The notes: generated from the sequence alone by a model not told the origin. A stretch of 64,000 nt of DNA from Dipteris shenzhenensis (GCA_047967505.1 CM106541.1), one strand, 5' to 3'; counted from the first letter of the stretch, positions 43,437-55,467 are shown. Program-made: numbers and translations.

Positions 43437-45019
43437 ATTGTACAAACATTGTATTCTTAGTAAGCTTTCAAACTCTTGCAAAGTGTAGCAACTGATTTTG
43501 AATCATATTATATCTTTTCTTTTGATAGTAGTTGTATTGAATTTAAAACCTTGCATCATATAGCCAGTGATTTACTCTAGGAACTTAAGTGTACATGTAT
43601 TGAATTTTGCAAATTTTACATAATATAGTCACTTCTTTGATCTATTGAGCTATACATTGTACATTTTTTTACAAAGTTCCTAAGCTCTATCTATCCACTT
43701 GTGGTTCACAAAATTCTTTGATTGTCTCCATTCCACATGTTTGTGTGCAGCAGTTGAGGTATCCAAGATTTGCCTTCTTCTTTCTTTTTGGGCCATCTTG
43801 AATTCTAGTTTAACTTCTAATGTCACCACTTTTTTCTTACATTGCAACCTTTGTAGCATACATCGATTGAACCACTAGAAAACTTCTTTGAGGCTATTTG
43901 CCTTCTTGCTCCTCCAAATTGTTCTGTATGCTAGAAAAATGCATTTTGTGCTATGTAATGACACTTCTCCATTCCCTGAGTTGACTCATATTTTTTTACA
44001 AAATATGGAAGATGGTTGTAGGTAATATATAACATTTACAATAAATAAGAAGTCACATTCCGTTTTTAAGAGATAACATAAGAAAATGCCAGTAACAGTA
44101 AGAAAAGAATGAAATTTCATTACCATGTAATGTGTTATGTTGCAAGTTGTCCAAGATTTTTTCATTGACATTCCAAAAGTCTTCAGTTCCTCAGTCAATG
44201 CACGGTGATCATTCTTGGTTCAATTCTATTTGTCAAAAAGTATGAAAATCCGGTCTAAGGATTTCCATACTTCTATTTTAATAGTTCATGCAATTCCATC
44301 TGTTTCATGATCTTTAATTGCATTGTGTACATGCCTCCAAATGCCATACTACATGCTTGAAACATAGCGTGATTGTCTACTTGGTCTTCTCTTGCCCTGA
44401 GGCTATGATAAAAACCTTATAGCCTTCACTCCACTAATAGATGGCTTGTTGGGCACTTTCGTTCCATTTTTTGATTTTTTCATATCTATTGTGATATAAA
44501 AATCACCACCATGGAGACCAATGTCAGAAAATACTTCAAAGCAAAGTCCATCATCATCCTTGAATGTATCATGAACTATTTCTTGCCATTTCCAATGTTA
44601 GTAGTGTCATCTCGGCCAACTTTTGCCTTCTCACACTTTTCCTTTAAGTTTTTCAAATTCTTCTTGTTTTCTTTATCTTTGTCGCTTCTAGACTTCCTCC
44701 CTTGATTATCTTTTGTAGTATACATAATTAACCTATAATAACTTTGTGAGTGTGGTACACATTCCCAAGAGACTCTCAGTCTATTGGTGTTTATCCTTTT
44801 GGTGTGTGTTTTGTCCCATAGGTCCATGAGGCCTTCCAAGGACGTTAATCTCTGTGTGTGACACCACACTGAGAAGGAGAGAAAGGCACAAGAGAAATGC
44901 AAGTGATCTCCAGAGAAAACCCCGCTACAACTGGGAAAATACCTCTGAACAAATAGACTGCTCAAGAGCTCAACTAAAGAAGTGGATGTATGTGGAATTT
45001 CTGTGCCAACTTCTTTTCA
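43437..45019. other. region without a firm gene call
   Basis: Minus-strand stretches at 43700-43960 and 44000-44560 look protein-like (for example TRIQDGPKRKKKANLGYLNC and CGMETIKEFCEPQVD) but contain many stops. They could be the Myb/SANT-like partner gene of the PIF/Harbinger copy at 46855, which is only a guess. 44700-45000 resembles an LTR or leader. A block at 44818 (TTGTCCCATAGGTCCATGAG) is similar to one at 62797. Confidence 0.3.
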
Positions 45020-46325
45020 GGTGATCCCTACCAAGCCAGATGCACATGCTTATCCATTGATTTTGTGAAGGCCTTGGCTATGCAAGGTGAAGGCTGTTCA
45101 AAAGTGGGATACTGGAGAATTAATTTTGCAGGGAAATGATAAGAAGGTGCGCTACAACATTAGAAGTCGCAAAAAGGAAGTTGTCAAGGAGGAGTCTTTA
45201 ACATCAGAGAGTTAGAGCTTTGACTTAATCGATGAAGAAGAAGAGACAGGGTGTAGCTCTGAGGAGTCCAACTCGGAGGGTGAGGTGGAAGGAGTGGCCT
45301 TTGGTCTTTGTCTTGGTGCTGATTGGGATGAGTCAAGAGGGAACAAGGTGGTGGTACAAGAAGATCCTATAGAGACACTTCATGTGGAGGATGTGGAGCA
45401 CACTAAATGACGCCAACGCAATGAGGAGCTTCTTGGTGATTCTCTATCAGGTAGTGAGAAGTTCTAGTACTTGGATATATTATATGATTTTCCATGTCTC
45501 TTTGCAACAAGCTATTCACAGGTTCGACTAGTCTCTCTTGTGGAGCACAAGATTGAGTTGAAGCCAGAAAGCAAGCTAGTTGTGCAATGCTTAAGGCAAT
45601 TGGGGGTGAGATCCAAGCTGAGGCACTAAATCTTTCCTATTGATGATTCAGAATGGATATCTCCCTATAGTTGTTACACCAAAGAAAGGAAATAAGTGGT
45701 GGGTTTGTGGGGACTTTCATCCTTTGAATGCATGCATTAAGAGGAATCATTTTCCTTTTCCATTCCAAGATGAAATACTAGACCAAGTAGCAGGGCATGA
45801 GATGTATTCTATATGTGATGGGCATTCTGGGTACTTTCAAATTCGTATTCGAGAGGAAGATCAAAAGAAAACATCATTTGTCACACCTTGGGGAGTTTTT
45901 GCTTACAGAGTGATGCCTTTTGGGTTGGCCAATGCACCAACTACATTTCAAAGGTTCATGATTCGAGTGCTCAAGCTATGGGGGTTAAAGGTCACTATAC
46001 CTTTACCCTGGTTATATACAATACTCAAACACATATATAAATGAATGAAAAAGAAGATTAGGGTGGTTCTGCACCCACCAAAACTTATGTGGCTCTCTGT
46101 CTCTCTCTCTCCCTCTTCTGTTCATGCTTTCGTTGAGAGCACTCTCATGAGCCTTACTTGGGAAAGTTCATAAGGTTGTTTTTGGATGATTTTTGCATTT
46201 ATTCTCGGTGCATAGATCACATGGAGAAGTTAAAGATGGCCTTAGCTAGGATTGATGAATAACAGGTTTGGGCTACTAATGACAAGGAATTGGAGAGTGT
46301 CAACAAATATTTCACTAGGATGTGT
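45020..46325 (+). pseudogene. Ty3-gypsy pol fragment (protease end to RT), with insertion
   Basis: The frame pieces read TKPDAHAYPLIL-stop-RPWL (retropepsin end), VKAVQKWDTGELILQGNDKK, a Ser/Glu-rich spacer, and VEHKIELKPESK (45550). RT motifs then follow: GNKWWVCGDFHPLNACIKRN (45680), DGHSGYFQIRIREEDQKKT, and MPFGLANAPTTFQRFM (45915). About 170 bp of foreign sequence (about 45975-46150) splits the palm. RT then resumes with YLGKFIRLFLDDFCIYS, with the FLDD box intact, and HMEKLKMALARIDE. It is a different gypsy lineage from the one at 4099-9990, judging by the intact FLDD and different spacer. Confidence 0.8.
45975..46150. mobile_element. ~170-bp insertion inside gypsy RT
   Basis: Sequence with no RT similarity, containing a TATATACA-like stretch and a CT-rich run near 46095-46125, separates RMIRVL-type and EPYLGKF-type RT segments. 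It could be a solo LTR or small non-autonomous element. Its exact ends and duplication were not resolved. Confidence 0.4.
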
Positions 46326-46854
46326 ACCTTATTTATGTCATTTATTCTCATTGGATGTCTATCATAGCTATTCTATACTTTACTGTCATTGTGTGTGCTT
46401 TCTACATCAGAGAGAAAAATTAATAGGCTAAGCACTAATTCAATTATTTTATCAAATATTAGTAGAATTTTATAATATAAGTCTATTTTCAAAGTATATG
46501 TCCTCAATCTTTCACTGAGAGGCCAAAAGGATGATCTAATAATTCCAAACTAGTCGTTATAATTCGATGCAATCATAACATTTCTAGAGAGAATAGTGAA
46601 TCAATTTAGTTTGGAACCTTTGGATTGATTGACTTCTAACTTTATTATACATATATGCAGAAGGAAATTTGGACACATGGCTCCATGAGGGGGTAGTAAA
46701 TAAAATGATGCACCAATTTTGCATGTACTTGCAAATTTCCAACGTCCATCAGACACCAAATGTGTGGCTAGGAAGGTAGAATATCCCAAATTTACATGTG
46801 CATCCTATTATGTGAACAAAAAATATGTAACAATCATCAACAATGATACCTCCA

Positions 46855-47250
46855 ATCGTCTTATTGGGTAATAAAATTTTCATAGGTCTTCAGTAGTTTC
46901 CATATCCCTACAAAGTTTTGATTTTATTGATGGTGCTTTTCACATTCAAGAGTACATTCTTGGAGATGGTGTATATGCATTTACAACATGGTTCATCAGC
47001 CTATATGATACCCCTAGCATAGACCTGCAATGTAAATTCAACTTCTACCTATCCTCCACTTGCATTGTTGTGGATCATGCACTTGGTCGATTGAAAGGTC
47101 GGTGGTAGTACCTCAATAAGAAGTACCTAAACTCAAAGCCCAAGCCGGAGCAGCGAGTATATTGGCATGTTGCATTTTGCAGAATATGCTACAAGCAGCA
47201 GTTGGGGATGTGCCATAAGATGAAGATTTCTTTGATGGATCACATGATGA
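46855..47250 (+). pseudogene. PIF/Harbinger (DDE_Tnp_4) transposase fragment
   Basis: The frame reads FIDGAFHIQEYILGDGVYAF, TTWFISLYDTPSIDLQCKFN, FYLSSTCIVVDHALGRLKGR and, after a stop, YLNKKYLNSKPKPEQRVYWH. This matches the second half of HARBI1-like transposases: LGDxxY (second Asp), the PY...N block and the GRLKGRW signature. The catalytic Glu of the usual VVERAFGRLKGRW is Asp-His here (VVDHALG). The first-Asp region upstream was not found. The enzyme cuts and pastes DNA elements; this relic is inactive. Confidence 0.72.
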
Positions 47251-47577
47251 GTTGAACCTATTGCTCATTCTCATAGGGTTGCATCAGCTTGAGCAAGGAC
47301 ACAACGAGATGCTCTTGCTTGGTATGTTGTGGCACTACATCGAAACTTGTAATGCCACTTTGAGATACTGTCATATTTTGGGAATGCAAAGGGGATCATT
47401 ATTATATATGCACTTGTGCAATGGAGGGGAGACTTTACATGTATGAATTATGTAGTAGTTTTTCAAATGCAATTCATACTCCATGAAGGAGAACGTTACT
47501 TTAGTTTAGAGTGACCTATGAAACGTATGAGCACACATATTAATCCAATCAACCCTTATGAACACAATAATAACCAA

Positions 47578-47780
47578 CATAGTATGCCACCTTAGTTAGC
47601 TGAGTTTGGCTTGAGACCCACATATAGGGTTCACCTATTCTTTTGTACTTAGAGTTTTTTTGGCTTTCACAACTAAGAACAGGAAAACTGTTTTCAGCCT
47701 CCACCTTTGTGTATATTCCCCCATTGTGTATGTGAGAAAGCTACAAGTGAGACTCCTTCCTTCTCTCCCACTCTCTTCAC
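47578..47780 (+). repeat. truncated copia LTR (3' part, 203 bp)
   Basis: It matches, in opposite orientation, the last two-thirds of the LTR at 1225-1517, down to its exact end CTCTTCACA at 47780. The first ~90 bp of the LTR are missing. The next base begins copia coding sequence of another family rather than a primer site. An element of the 1-1517 family thus once ended here, and its upstream part has been lost. Confidence 0.82.
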
Positions 47781-47781
47781 A

Positions 47782-49200
47782 GAAGAAGGGCCATATGATT
47801 GCAGATTGCCGAGTCACGAAAGTAGATGAAAAGAATGGTACCCTAAAGAAGACAGATAAGGGGAAAGAGTAGCTAACACAGCAGAAGCAGAGTTAGATCT
47901 ATTTCTGGCCATTGAGGAAGAGTGTTCCTCAGTTCAAGAAGATTCAACCATAGATTCATGGGTGTTGGATAGTGGTGCCTCCCGTCACATGAACTGCAAG
48001 AAGAGTCTATATTGTTCCATGCAACCTCTACAGGAACCCATCACCGTGATGGTTGGAAATAATGCAAAATGCCATGTTGAGGGTACAGGTACAGTTTCAT
48101 TTGTTTCTGTAAATGGATATGTTAAGAAACTATCTAATGTGCTGTATGTTCCACAAATCAATAGAAATTTGCTATCAGTTGCTTCCATAACTGACCTTGA
48201 CCATGACATGAGGTTCAACAAGATAGGAGCAAAAATCCTAGATAGTGTTGGAAATCTTGTTGGCACAAGAGTAAGGAGGAATAACTTGTATGAGCTAAGT
48301 GCTCTTACAGCCACTGCTGGAGTGGGCACAAGTAGACTTTGGCACGAAAGATTCAGCCACATCGGATTTGCAGTGCTGAAGGAGATGCAAAAGCAAGGTA
48401 TGGTTGCTCACTTACGTGCAGTAGCAGAAATCAAAGAACCATGTGAAGCCTACATGATGGGAAAGAAACAAAGAAAGACATTCCCACAAGAAAGCAAGAA
48501 TAGATCAAATGCTCCTCTAGAGTTGGTGCATGTTGACTTGTGTGGTAAGATGCCTACACAAGCCTTGGAGTGATCTTCCTATTTTTTATTGATCGTCAAT
48601 GACTATATCAGGAAGATGTGGGTGTACTTTCTTCACAAAAAGACTCAAGCTTTTGGTAACTTGAAAGAATGGCTACAACTTGTTGAAAATTAAACACGGA
48701 GAAAAGTGAAGAAAATCAGATCGGATGGTGGTGATGAGTTTGTTTCTATAGAGTTTGGAGATTTTTGCAAGAGCAAAGGGATCAAGCGACAAACGATAAC
48801 ACCACATACGCCTTAGCAAAATTTGATTGTTGAATGCCAAATACTGACCATTGTGGAGATGTGGAGGTGTATGTTGAAAGGTGTTGGACTACCAAACCAC
48901 TTTTGGGCTAAGGCTGTCAATACTACAGTTTACATCCTTAATCGTTGCAGCTATTCAAAGGCACTCGAAGGTAAAACACCACATGAGGCTTATAGTGGTA
49001 AGAAGCCATCTGTCTCCCACTTCAGAATGTTTAGGTGTGAATGCTATGTGCATGTACCATTCAAAGAGAGAAACAAGCTACAACCAAAAAGCACAAAATG
49101 TATTTTCTTAGGCTATTGTGATGAGAAGAAAGCCTAAACGTTGTATGACCGAGAGGCAAAGAAGATCATAGCGAGCCCCGATGTGGTGTTCAGGGAGTAG
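47782..49200 (+). pseudogene. copia gag end, protease and integrase
   Basis: After the partial knuckle, protease shows WVLDSGASRHMN near 47960 (D-S-G intact) and LSNVLYVPQINRNLLSVAS. The pre-integrase domain has LWHERFSHIGFAVLKEM and a CEAYMMGKKQ that replaces the usual C-x-x-C. The integrase core, broken by stops at 48571, 48692 and 48814, has LVHVDLCGKM, IRSDGGDEFVS and CQILTIVEM, the last lying where the usual E-R-x-N block should be, so the catalytic Glu region is altered. It then reads FWAKAVNTTVYILNRC and KCIFLGYCDEKKA. Confidence 0.82.
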
Positions 49201-49399
49201 CTACATGTAGTGGAGGTAGAGAAAAGCTCTTCCACTTTATCATTAAGTGAAGAGGTAATTCACTATGGACTTGTCCCATGAACTATAAAGGAGGGGGAAA
49301 TATCAGATAGTGAAGGTATAAGTCACCAACATGTTGTTACACCACCGGAAAATCCATTGCCGTGATGGGTAAGGCAACTCTATGACCATGATAACCAGA

Positions 49400-51295
49400 T
49401 GCCTATGTCTATTGAGCATCATGCAGATGGACTAAGGCAGTCTCAAAGAATCGAGGAGCAAAGGAGGGCTTCTGCTCACATAGTCAATATGGCCTTGATG
49501 GTTGAGATTATTGTAGAAGTAAAGGAGCCTGTGAGTTTGGAGGAAGCACTTGCAGACTCAGATTGGAAAAATGCTATACAAGTAGAATATGATAGCATCA
49601 TGAAGAATGAAACTTGGGAGCTGGTAGATCGACCACCTAATAGAAGGGTTATTGGCATCAAGTGGGTTTGGAGGTAAAGTAAAAGGCTAATGGGACTTTG
49701 GAAAAGTACAAAGTCAGATTGGTTGCAAAAGCATTTTTGTAGGTTGAAGGGTTTGATTTTCAAGAATCTTTTGCTTCGACTTCCAGAATGACCACTATTC
49801 GCATAGTACTATCGATGGCTACTCATAAAAAGTGGCCAGTTTATCAAATGGATGTTAAATCAGCATTCTTGAATGGTGACCTCAAGGAGGACATGTACAT
49901 GGCTCAACCACCAGGGTTTGAGGCCCCCCATTCTGAGAATAAGGTTTGCAAGCTAAAGAAGGTGCTATATGTGCTAAAACAGGCCCCAAGAGCATGGTGC
50001 GAATGGATAGACAAATTCTTTCATAAATTAAACTTCAAAAGATGTGCCTCATAAAAAGTGGCCAATTTATCAAATGGATGTTAAATCAGCATTCTTGAAT
50101 GGTGACCTCAAGGAGGACGTGTATGTGGCTCAGCCAGGGTTTGAGGCCCCCCAATCTAAGAACAAGGTTTGCAAGCTAAAGAAGGCATTATACAGGCTGA
50201 AATAAGCCCCAAGAGCATGGTACCAATGGATAGACAAATTCTTTCATAAATTAAACTTCAAAAGATGTGCCTCATATGCTAACTTGTATGTGTACAGGAA
50301 AGGTGGAAAATCTGCTATTATTGTTCTATATGTGGATGATCTCCTTATTACAGGTGACTATGAAGACATGATCCAGCAGACTAGAAAGGCATTGAGCACT
50401 GAGTTTGAGATGACAGACTTAGGCTTGATGCACTACTATTTGGGGATTGAAGTCTAACAAGATCCAGGAAAGATTTTCATCTCTCAGCAGAAATATGCAA
50501 GGGAGATCTTGAAGGCATTTGGTATGTCTGAGTGCAAGGAGATAGCTACACCTATGGAGGTAAATGCGAGGTTGTTTGTGGAGGATGCCTCACCACCAGC
50601 AGACACGACAGGTATAGGAGGTTTGTCTCAGCAGTCTCATCTATATGTGCAACACCAGACCGGACATCAGTTTCACTATTGGTGTTTTGAGCAAGTTCTC
50701 CAATAAGCCCCGAGAGAATTATTGGAATGCAGGGATGCGGGTGCTGAGGTATGTGAAGGGCACTCTTGATTATGGCATCACCTATGGTACGGGCACTTCC
50801 TTGGCTAGTCATTGTGACTCATATTGGGCTAGAGATGTTGATTCTAGGAAATCAGTTTTTGGATATTGTTTCTCTTTAGCTTCAGGTATCTTCTCTTGGA
50901 TCAATAAGAAACAACCAACAGTGGCATTGTCTTCTACCAAGGCTGAGTACAAGGCAGCATGTTTTGCTTCATGTGAAGCAGTGTGGCTGAGGAGAACCTT
51001 ATGGCACATGGGAGTGCAAGAGGATGAGGAAACTGTGCTGAGGTGCGACAATCAAAGTTGCATGGCCATTGCTAAAAATCCAGTGTTTCATGCATGCACA
51101 AAACATATAGAGATTTAGTATCACTATGTGCATGCTTTGAGGATGGGATAGTGGAATTGGTCTATTGTAAAACAAAGCAAAATGGAGCAGATATCTTCAG
51201 TAAGGCACTCGGGAAGGATCAGATTCAGGGTCATCTTCAGAGACTCGGCATTGGGCCGAGAAGGTAGTTCACCTACAGGGGGACATTGAGGGGGG
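49400..51295 (+). pseudogene. copia reverse transcriptase and RNase H
   Basis: RT begins near 49520 with EPVSLEEALADSDWKNAIQ and WELVDRPPNRRVIGIKWVWR, followed by a stop and then [21 protein letters not shown] 226-bp direct repeat follows (49824 and 50050), so the KSAFLNGDL and LKQAPRAW segments occur twice, the second with a stop. The YVDD box is in IIVLYVDDLLITGDYED near 50318. RNase H (50645-51118) has CDSYWARDVDSRKSVFGY, where the usual DSDW is DSYW, and ALSSTKAEYKAA, where the catalytic Glu of TEAEY is Lys. It ends with FSKALGKDQ near 51200. Confidence 0.84.
49824..50275. repeat. 226-bp tandem duplication inside copia RT
   Basis: The segment starting CATAAAAAGTGGCCAGTTTA at 49824 starts again at 50050 as CATAAAAAGTGGCCAATTTA. 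Both copies run through to AAACTTCAAAAGATGTGCCT, with a few substitutions and a 3-bp difference. Confidence 0.9.
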
Positions 51296-51298
51296 GTG

Positions 51299-51890
51299 TT
51301 AGATATGCTCAATGCCCCACGCTTCTGGTATCCACCAATGGTCCAAGATGCTCAATTTGTAAGGCCCCCATATGAGGAGAAGCCATGTGTGAGCCCTGGA
51401 CACTGGATGGATCCTGACTTGCATGTCAGATGAGGTCTATCAATGAGACCGTTGATGGAAAAAGGTGATCTATGTGAGTCTAGCCTATGGGCTAGGTAGG
51501 GTAGGTAAGCTGGTACCACAACGAGGCACATTGTCTTGATTGTGTGGGAGCCACTTGCTCTCACTGGGGTCTGGGGGCCAGCTGGCCCCTAGCTAGGGCG
51601 ATGGTATAGGGAATATTCACTAAATATACCATGGACGACTAGCCAGTTCCACTGACTAGGTTGAGTAGTTGGCTCCACTGACTATGTTGACTGGTCGGCT
51701 CCCCTAACTACGTTGATCCAACTACTGCCCTCATAGCTATAAAAAGGCAACCTTCCCAATCCATTGGATCAAATCAGATCAGATCAGATCTTCTAGCTAG
51801 TAGCTCTTCACCTAGTATCTATCTAGATCGCCATCTAAGCTCCACTGTGGGAGTGCACGGGTGGACGGAGCCATCATACTAGATAAGCAT
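51299..51890 (+). repeat. 3' LTR of copia element, truncated
   Basis: It follows the polypurine run TTGAGGGGGGG and starts TGTTAGATATGC. A TATA box CTATAAAAAGGC lies near 51738. The sequence GGGAGTGCACGGGTGGACGG near 51850 corresponds to GGAGTGCACGGCTGGGAGGC in the LTR at 14824. The final ~120 bp of the LTR is missing where the next element begins. Confidence 0.78.
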
Positions 51891-51892
51891 GC

Positions 51893-54045
51893 CATGTCAG
51901 CTCAACCACAACAGATGCCACTATCTGCAAAATGGAACAAGAGATATAATCATGCCAATTTCAAGTACTTGTTAGACCTCAGGAATCAGAATATGGCAAT
52001 CGAGATTCCAAAGCTATAGTTTCTTGGAAAAGTTTGCGAAGCATGCTGCTTCGGCAAACAAAAGCGAATCAATTTTGAAAGAAGTACCTCTCGAGCATGA
52101 GTTATTCTTCATTTGATTCATACTACCTGCAGCATCAATGGTTCACTTTACTACTTGATTTTCATCGACGACTACAACAGATATTGTTGGGTCTACTTTT
52201 TGAAAGAGAAATCTGAAGTGTTTTCTAGATTTCAAGAATTCAAAGCCATGGTAGAAAAACAGACAGGCAAAAAAATCAAAGTCATAAGATCAGATAGAGG
52301 AGGTGAATACATGTCTTCACCATTCATGAACTTTTGCAGAAGTCACAGCATTTGAAGACCATTCACTTGTGCAGATACTCCTCAGCAGAATGCAAGAGCT
52401 GAAAGGAAGAATGGGACTCTAGCAGACACTACTAGAGCAATGCTTAGCGAAAAGCATCTTCCGAATTAGTATTGGGCAGAAGCAATAGCCACTGTCAAAC
52501 ACTTGCTTACTCAAATTCCTACCGAACTAATACAGGGTATGTCACCTTATGAACCATTCACTGGACATAAGCCACACATCGGGCATCTCCGCATATTTGG
52601 TTGCATAGCATATGCCCACATACATGATGATCATCGTAGGAAATTGGATGCGAAGTCATGCAAATGCATCATGGTTGGCTACAGTGAAGAAAGCAAATCA
52701 TACAAGTTGTATGATCCCATCAACCAAAAGGTCATTATCTCCAGAGATGTAATATCTAATGAGGAATGAGAATGGAAAACCTCAAACACACAGGAGATAG
52801 ACGCACTGATTTCACAGTCATCTACAAAACAGGTTGATAAAGAAGAGAAAGAATTGCTGAAAACACCCCAAGTAGAGCCACAGTAGCTCAGATGGTCTAC
52901 TAGGGAAAGCATACCTCCAACCAGATTGACATATGCTCAGAAAGTCAAAACAATTCCGGTTGAAACCACCAACTATGCTCTTATGACTACCATCATGGCT
53001 ACAGAAGAGCCAGTGTACTTCGAAGATGTAGTAGATAAGCTAGAATGGCAAACTGCTATGAATGAAGAAATGGATGCTTTGTATAAGAATAATACTTGGG
53101 AATTATGTGACCTTCCACCAGGAAAGAAAGCCATAGCAAACAAATGGGTATACAAAGTGAAATACAATCTAGATGGAAGTATTCAAAGATACGCCAGACT
53201 AGTTGCAAAAGGATTTGCACAACAATATGGTCAGGATTATGATGAGACTTATGCTCCAATAGTAAAGATGGATTCCATACGGTTCTTGATATCACTAGTG
53301 ACACTTAGCAGATGGAATGTGTATTAGCTTGATGTCAAGAATCCATTTCTCAATGGTTATCTAGATGAATAAGTCTACATGCAACAACCAGTAGGTTATG
53401 TTGAACCAGGAAAGGAGAATTAAGGTTTGCCATCTCAAGAAAAGTTTATACGGATTAAAGCAAGCATCCAGAAGTTGGTACAGCAGAATCGACAAGTATT
53501 TTGCCGATCTGGGATACATGAAGTTTGATGCAGATCATACTCTCTACTACAAAGTTCAAGGGGAAGACATTACTATTGCACTTTTGTACATACTAGATGA
53601 TCTAATTATGACCGAAAGCAAGGATAGCTTCATCAGAAAACTAAAACAAGATTTATCTTGCAGAGTTCAACATGAAAGATCTTGGACTTATGCACTATTT
53701 TCTTGAAATTTAGTTCTAGAGAGCTTCAGATAGCACATTCATGAGTCAGCTCAAGTATGTTGATAGTCTCCTGAAGGAGTTTCATATGGCAGATTGCAAG
53801 ATTGCAGCCACTCCCATGGAATAGAGTTTGAAACTTACTAAAGATTCAAAGAAGCCTACAGTCAATGACAGGTATTACAAGAAGCTCATCGGATCTCTTA
53901 TATATCTGACTATCACACGGCCAGATATTTGTTATGCAGTAAGCTCACTTGCACATTTTATGGCAAATCCAAAATAGTCTCACTGGAATGCAGCCAAAAG
54001 AGTCTTGAGATACATCAGAGGTACAATAAAGTTTGGGATAGAATA
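51893..54045 (+). pseudogene. Ty1-copia pol fragment, truncated at both ends
   Basis: It starts inside the pre-integrase domain (KWNKRYNHANFKYLLDL) with CEACCFGKQKRINF. Integrase follows at 52113 with [33 protein letters not shown], a stop, and TPQQNARAERKNGTL, so Asp, Asp and Glu are recognisable. RT starts near 52990 with EEPVYFEDVVDKLEWQTAMN and WELCDLPPGKKAIANKWVYK; its catalytic box reads YILDDL (53592) instead of YVDDL. It runs into IGSLIYLTITRPDICYAVSS and stops at FGIEYKK (54045), where the polypurine tract begins. Gag, protease, most of RNase H and both LTRs are missing. It is a different copia lineage from its neighbour. Confidence 0.83.
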
Positions 54046-54715
54046 CAAAAAAAGAGAGAAAGCATATGAATGAAAGAGGGGAAAAAGAAGAGGAGAAAAG
54101 AAGAGAAGGAAGAGGGGAAAAGAGATTGAAAGAGGGGAAAAAAGAAGAGGGTAAAAGAAGAGAAGGAAGAGGGGAGAAGAGATTGAAAGAGGGGAAAAAA
54201 GAAGAGGGGAAAAGAGCATGAGCATAAGAGAAGGAAGAGGTGAAAAGAGATTGAAAGAGGGGAAAAAGAAGAGCATGAGCATAAGAGAAGGAAGAGGGAA
54301 AAAGAGCATAAGAGAAAAAGAAAGAAAGCATATGCTTATGCTTACGCATGAGCATATGAGCATAAGAGAAAAAGAGAGACTTGTGTTTATGCATGAGCAT
54401 ATGATCATATGCTCATGCATAAGCATAAGCATAGGCAAATACATATGCTTATGAAAAGAGGAGAAAAAGAGAGGAAAAAAGAGAGTGGAAATAAGAGAAG
54501 GAAGAGGGGTAAAGAGATTGAAAGAGGGGAAAAGAGCATAAGCATAAGAGAAGGAAAAGCATATGCATAAGAGAAAAAGAGAGAAATATTATGCTTATGT
54601 TTATGCATGAGCATATGAGGAAAAGAGGGGGGGAAAGAGGGAGGAAAAGAGGAAAAGACGAGAATAAGAGGGAATAAGAGAAGAGAGGGAAAGAGAGGGT
54701 TCCTACGCCCATCAT
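54046..54715. repeat. polypurine tract with CATGAGCATA motifs
   Basis: The plus strand is mostly GGAAGAGGGGAAAAGAGATTGAAAG-type units of ~50-55 bp, mixed with GCATGAGCATAAGAG and CATATGCTTATG palindromic bits between 54200 and 54640. Open minus-strand frames here (Ser/Phe/Leu-rich) reflect composition, as in the tract at 38770. Confidence 0.85.
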
Positions 54716-55068
54716 TACAACTAGCGCTTAAGGCATTAGCTGCACGCCAATGCAAATAATGGAAATAACAAAAGGGAAAAAGAGGAAGCACTTTCTTACC
54801 TAGAAAAGTCCCGAACCATTTTTTGAGGACTGGCCCTATAAAAAAGAGAAAACATACCATTTTTTCAGATAACTAGTTAGAGGAAGGAGGAGTTTGGAGA
54901 AGCCTACAAACAAGGAGAAAGCATAAGCCTACAAACAAGGAGAAAGAGGAGAAAGAGAAATCCCAAAAAGAGAAGAGGTGAGTCTTCTTTCTTTCACCAA
55001 ATCTCGTTTTTTGTCCTTAACCTCTGAAAATCAAGCATGAAAATTAGCACATAGCCTTAGCAATACAA

Positions 55069-55278
55069 GGAGAAACATGCTACAACACTCAAAACGAAAT
55101 CTCACAAAAAACGAACCTACATTACTTAAAGAGACCCACCTTCTTGAAAAAATTCCTTTCACACAAGTAGAGAGGGAGAAACATGCTTCAACACTCAAAA
55201 CGAAATCTCACAAAAAACGAACCTACATTGCTTAAAGAGACCCACCTTCTTGAAAAAATTCCTTTCACACAAGTAGAG
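55069..55278. repeat. 105-bp tandem duplication
   Basis: GGAGAAACATGCTACAACAC at 55069 recurs at 55174 as GGAGAAACATGCTTCAACAC. The two copies are almost identical through TTTCACACAAGTAGAGAGG. Confidence 0.9.
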
Positions 55279-55467
55279 AGGGACAAGGGTGGAGAGGAAG
55301 CACAAGTATTGGGAAAGGGGCTGGGTGGGGGTGAGGAGTGGGAAATAGAGAGGACGAAAGTGAGGTCATTGAAAATAAGGTGGGAGGAGAGATTTTTGCT
55401 TTTCTAGCAATAGAGATGTGAAAGACGGCATCGCGCAGGGTTTCGAGTTTAAACTCCCAATATAGCG

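Larger units (their letters stand above)
47781..51890 (+). mobile_element. Ty1-copia retrotransposon, 5'-truncated, decayed
   Basis: Coding sequence begins abruptly inside the gag zinc knuckle (KKGHMIADCR) and continues through protease, integrase, RT and RNase H to a polypurine tract near 51290 and a 3' LTR that starts TGTTAGATATG at 51299. The RNase H and LTR resemble those of the element at 14824-18819 (shared CCATATGAGGAGAAG block), so it is a related lineage. Many stops are present. The 3' LTR stops near 51890, where another copia begins. Confidence 0.88.

Noticed and set aside
53945-54860. Overlapping minus-strand frames of ~150 codons rich in Ser, Phe and Leu
   Set aside because: Composition effect of the second polypurine tract.
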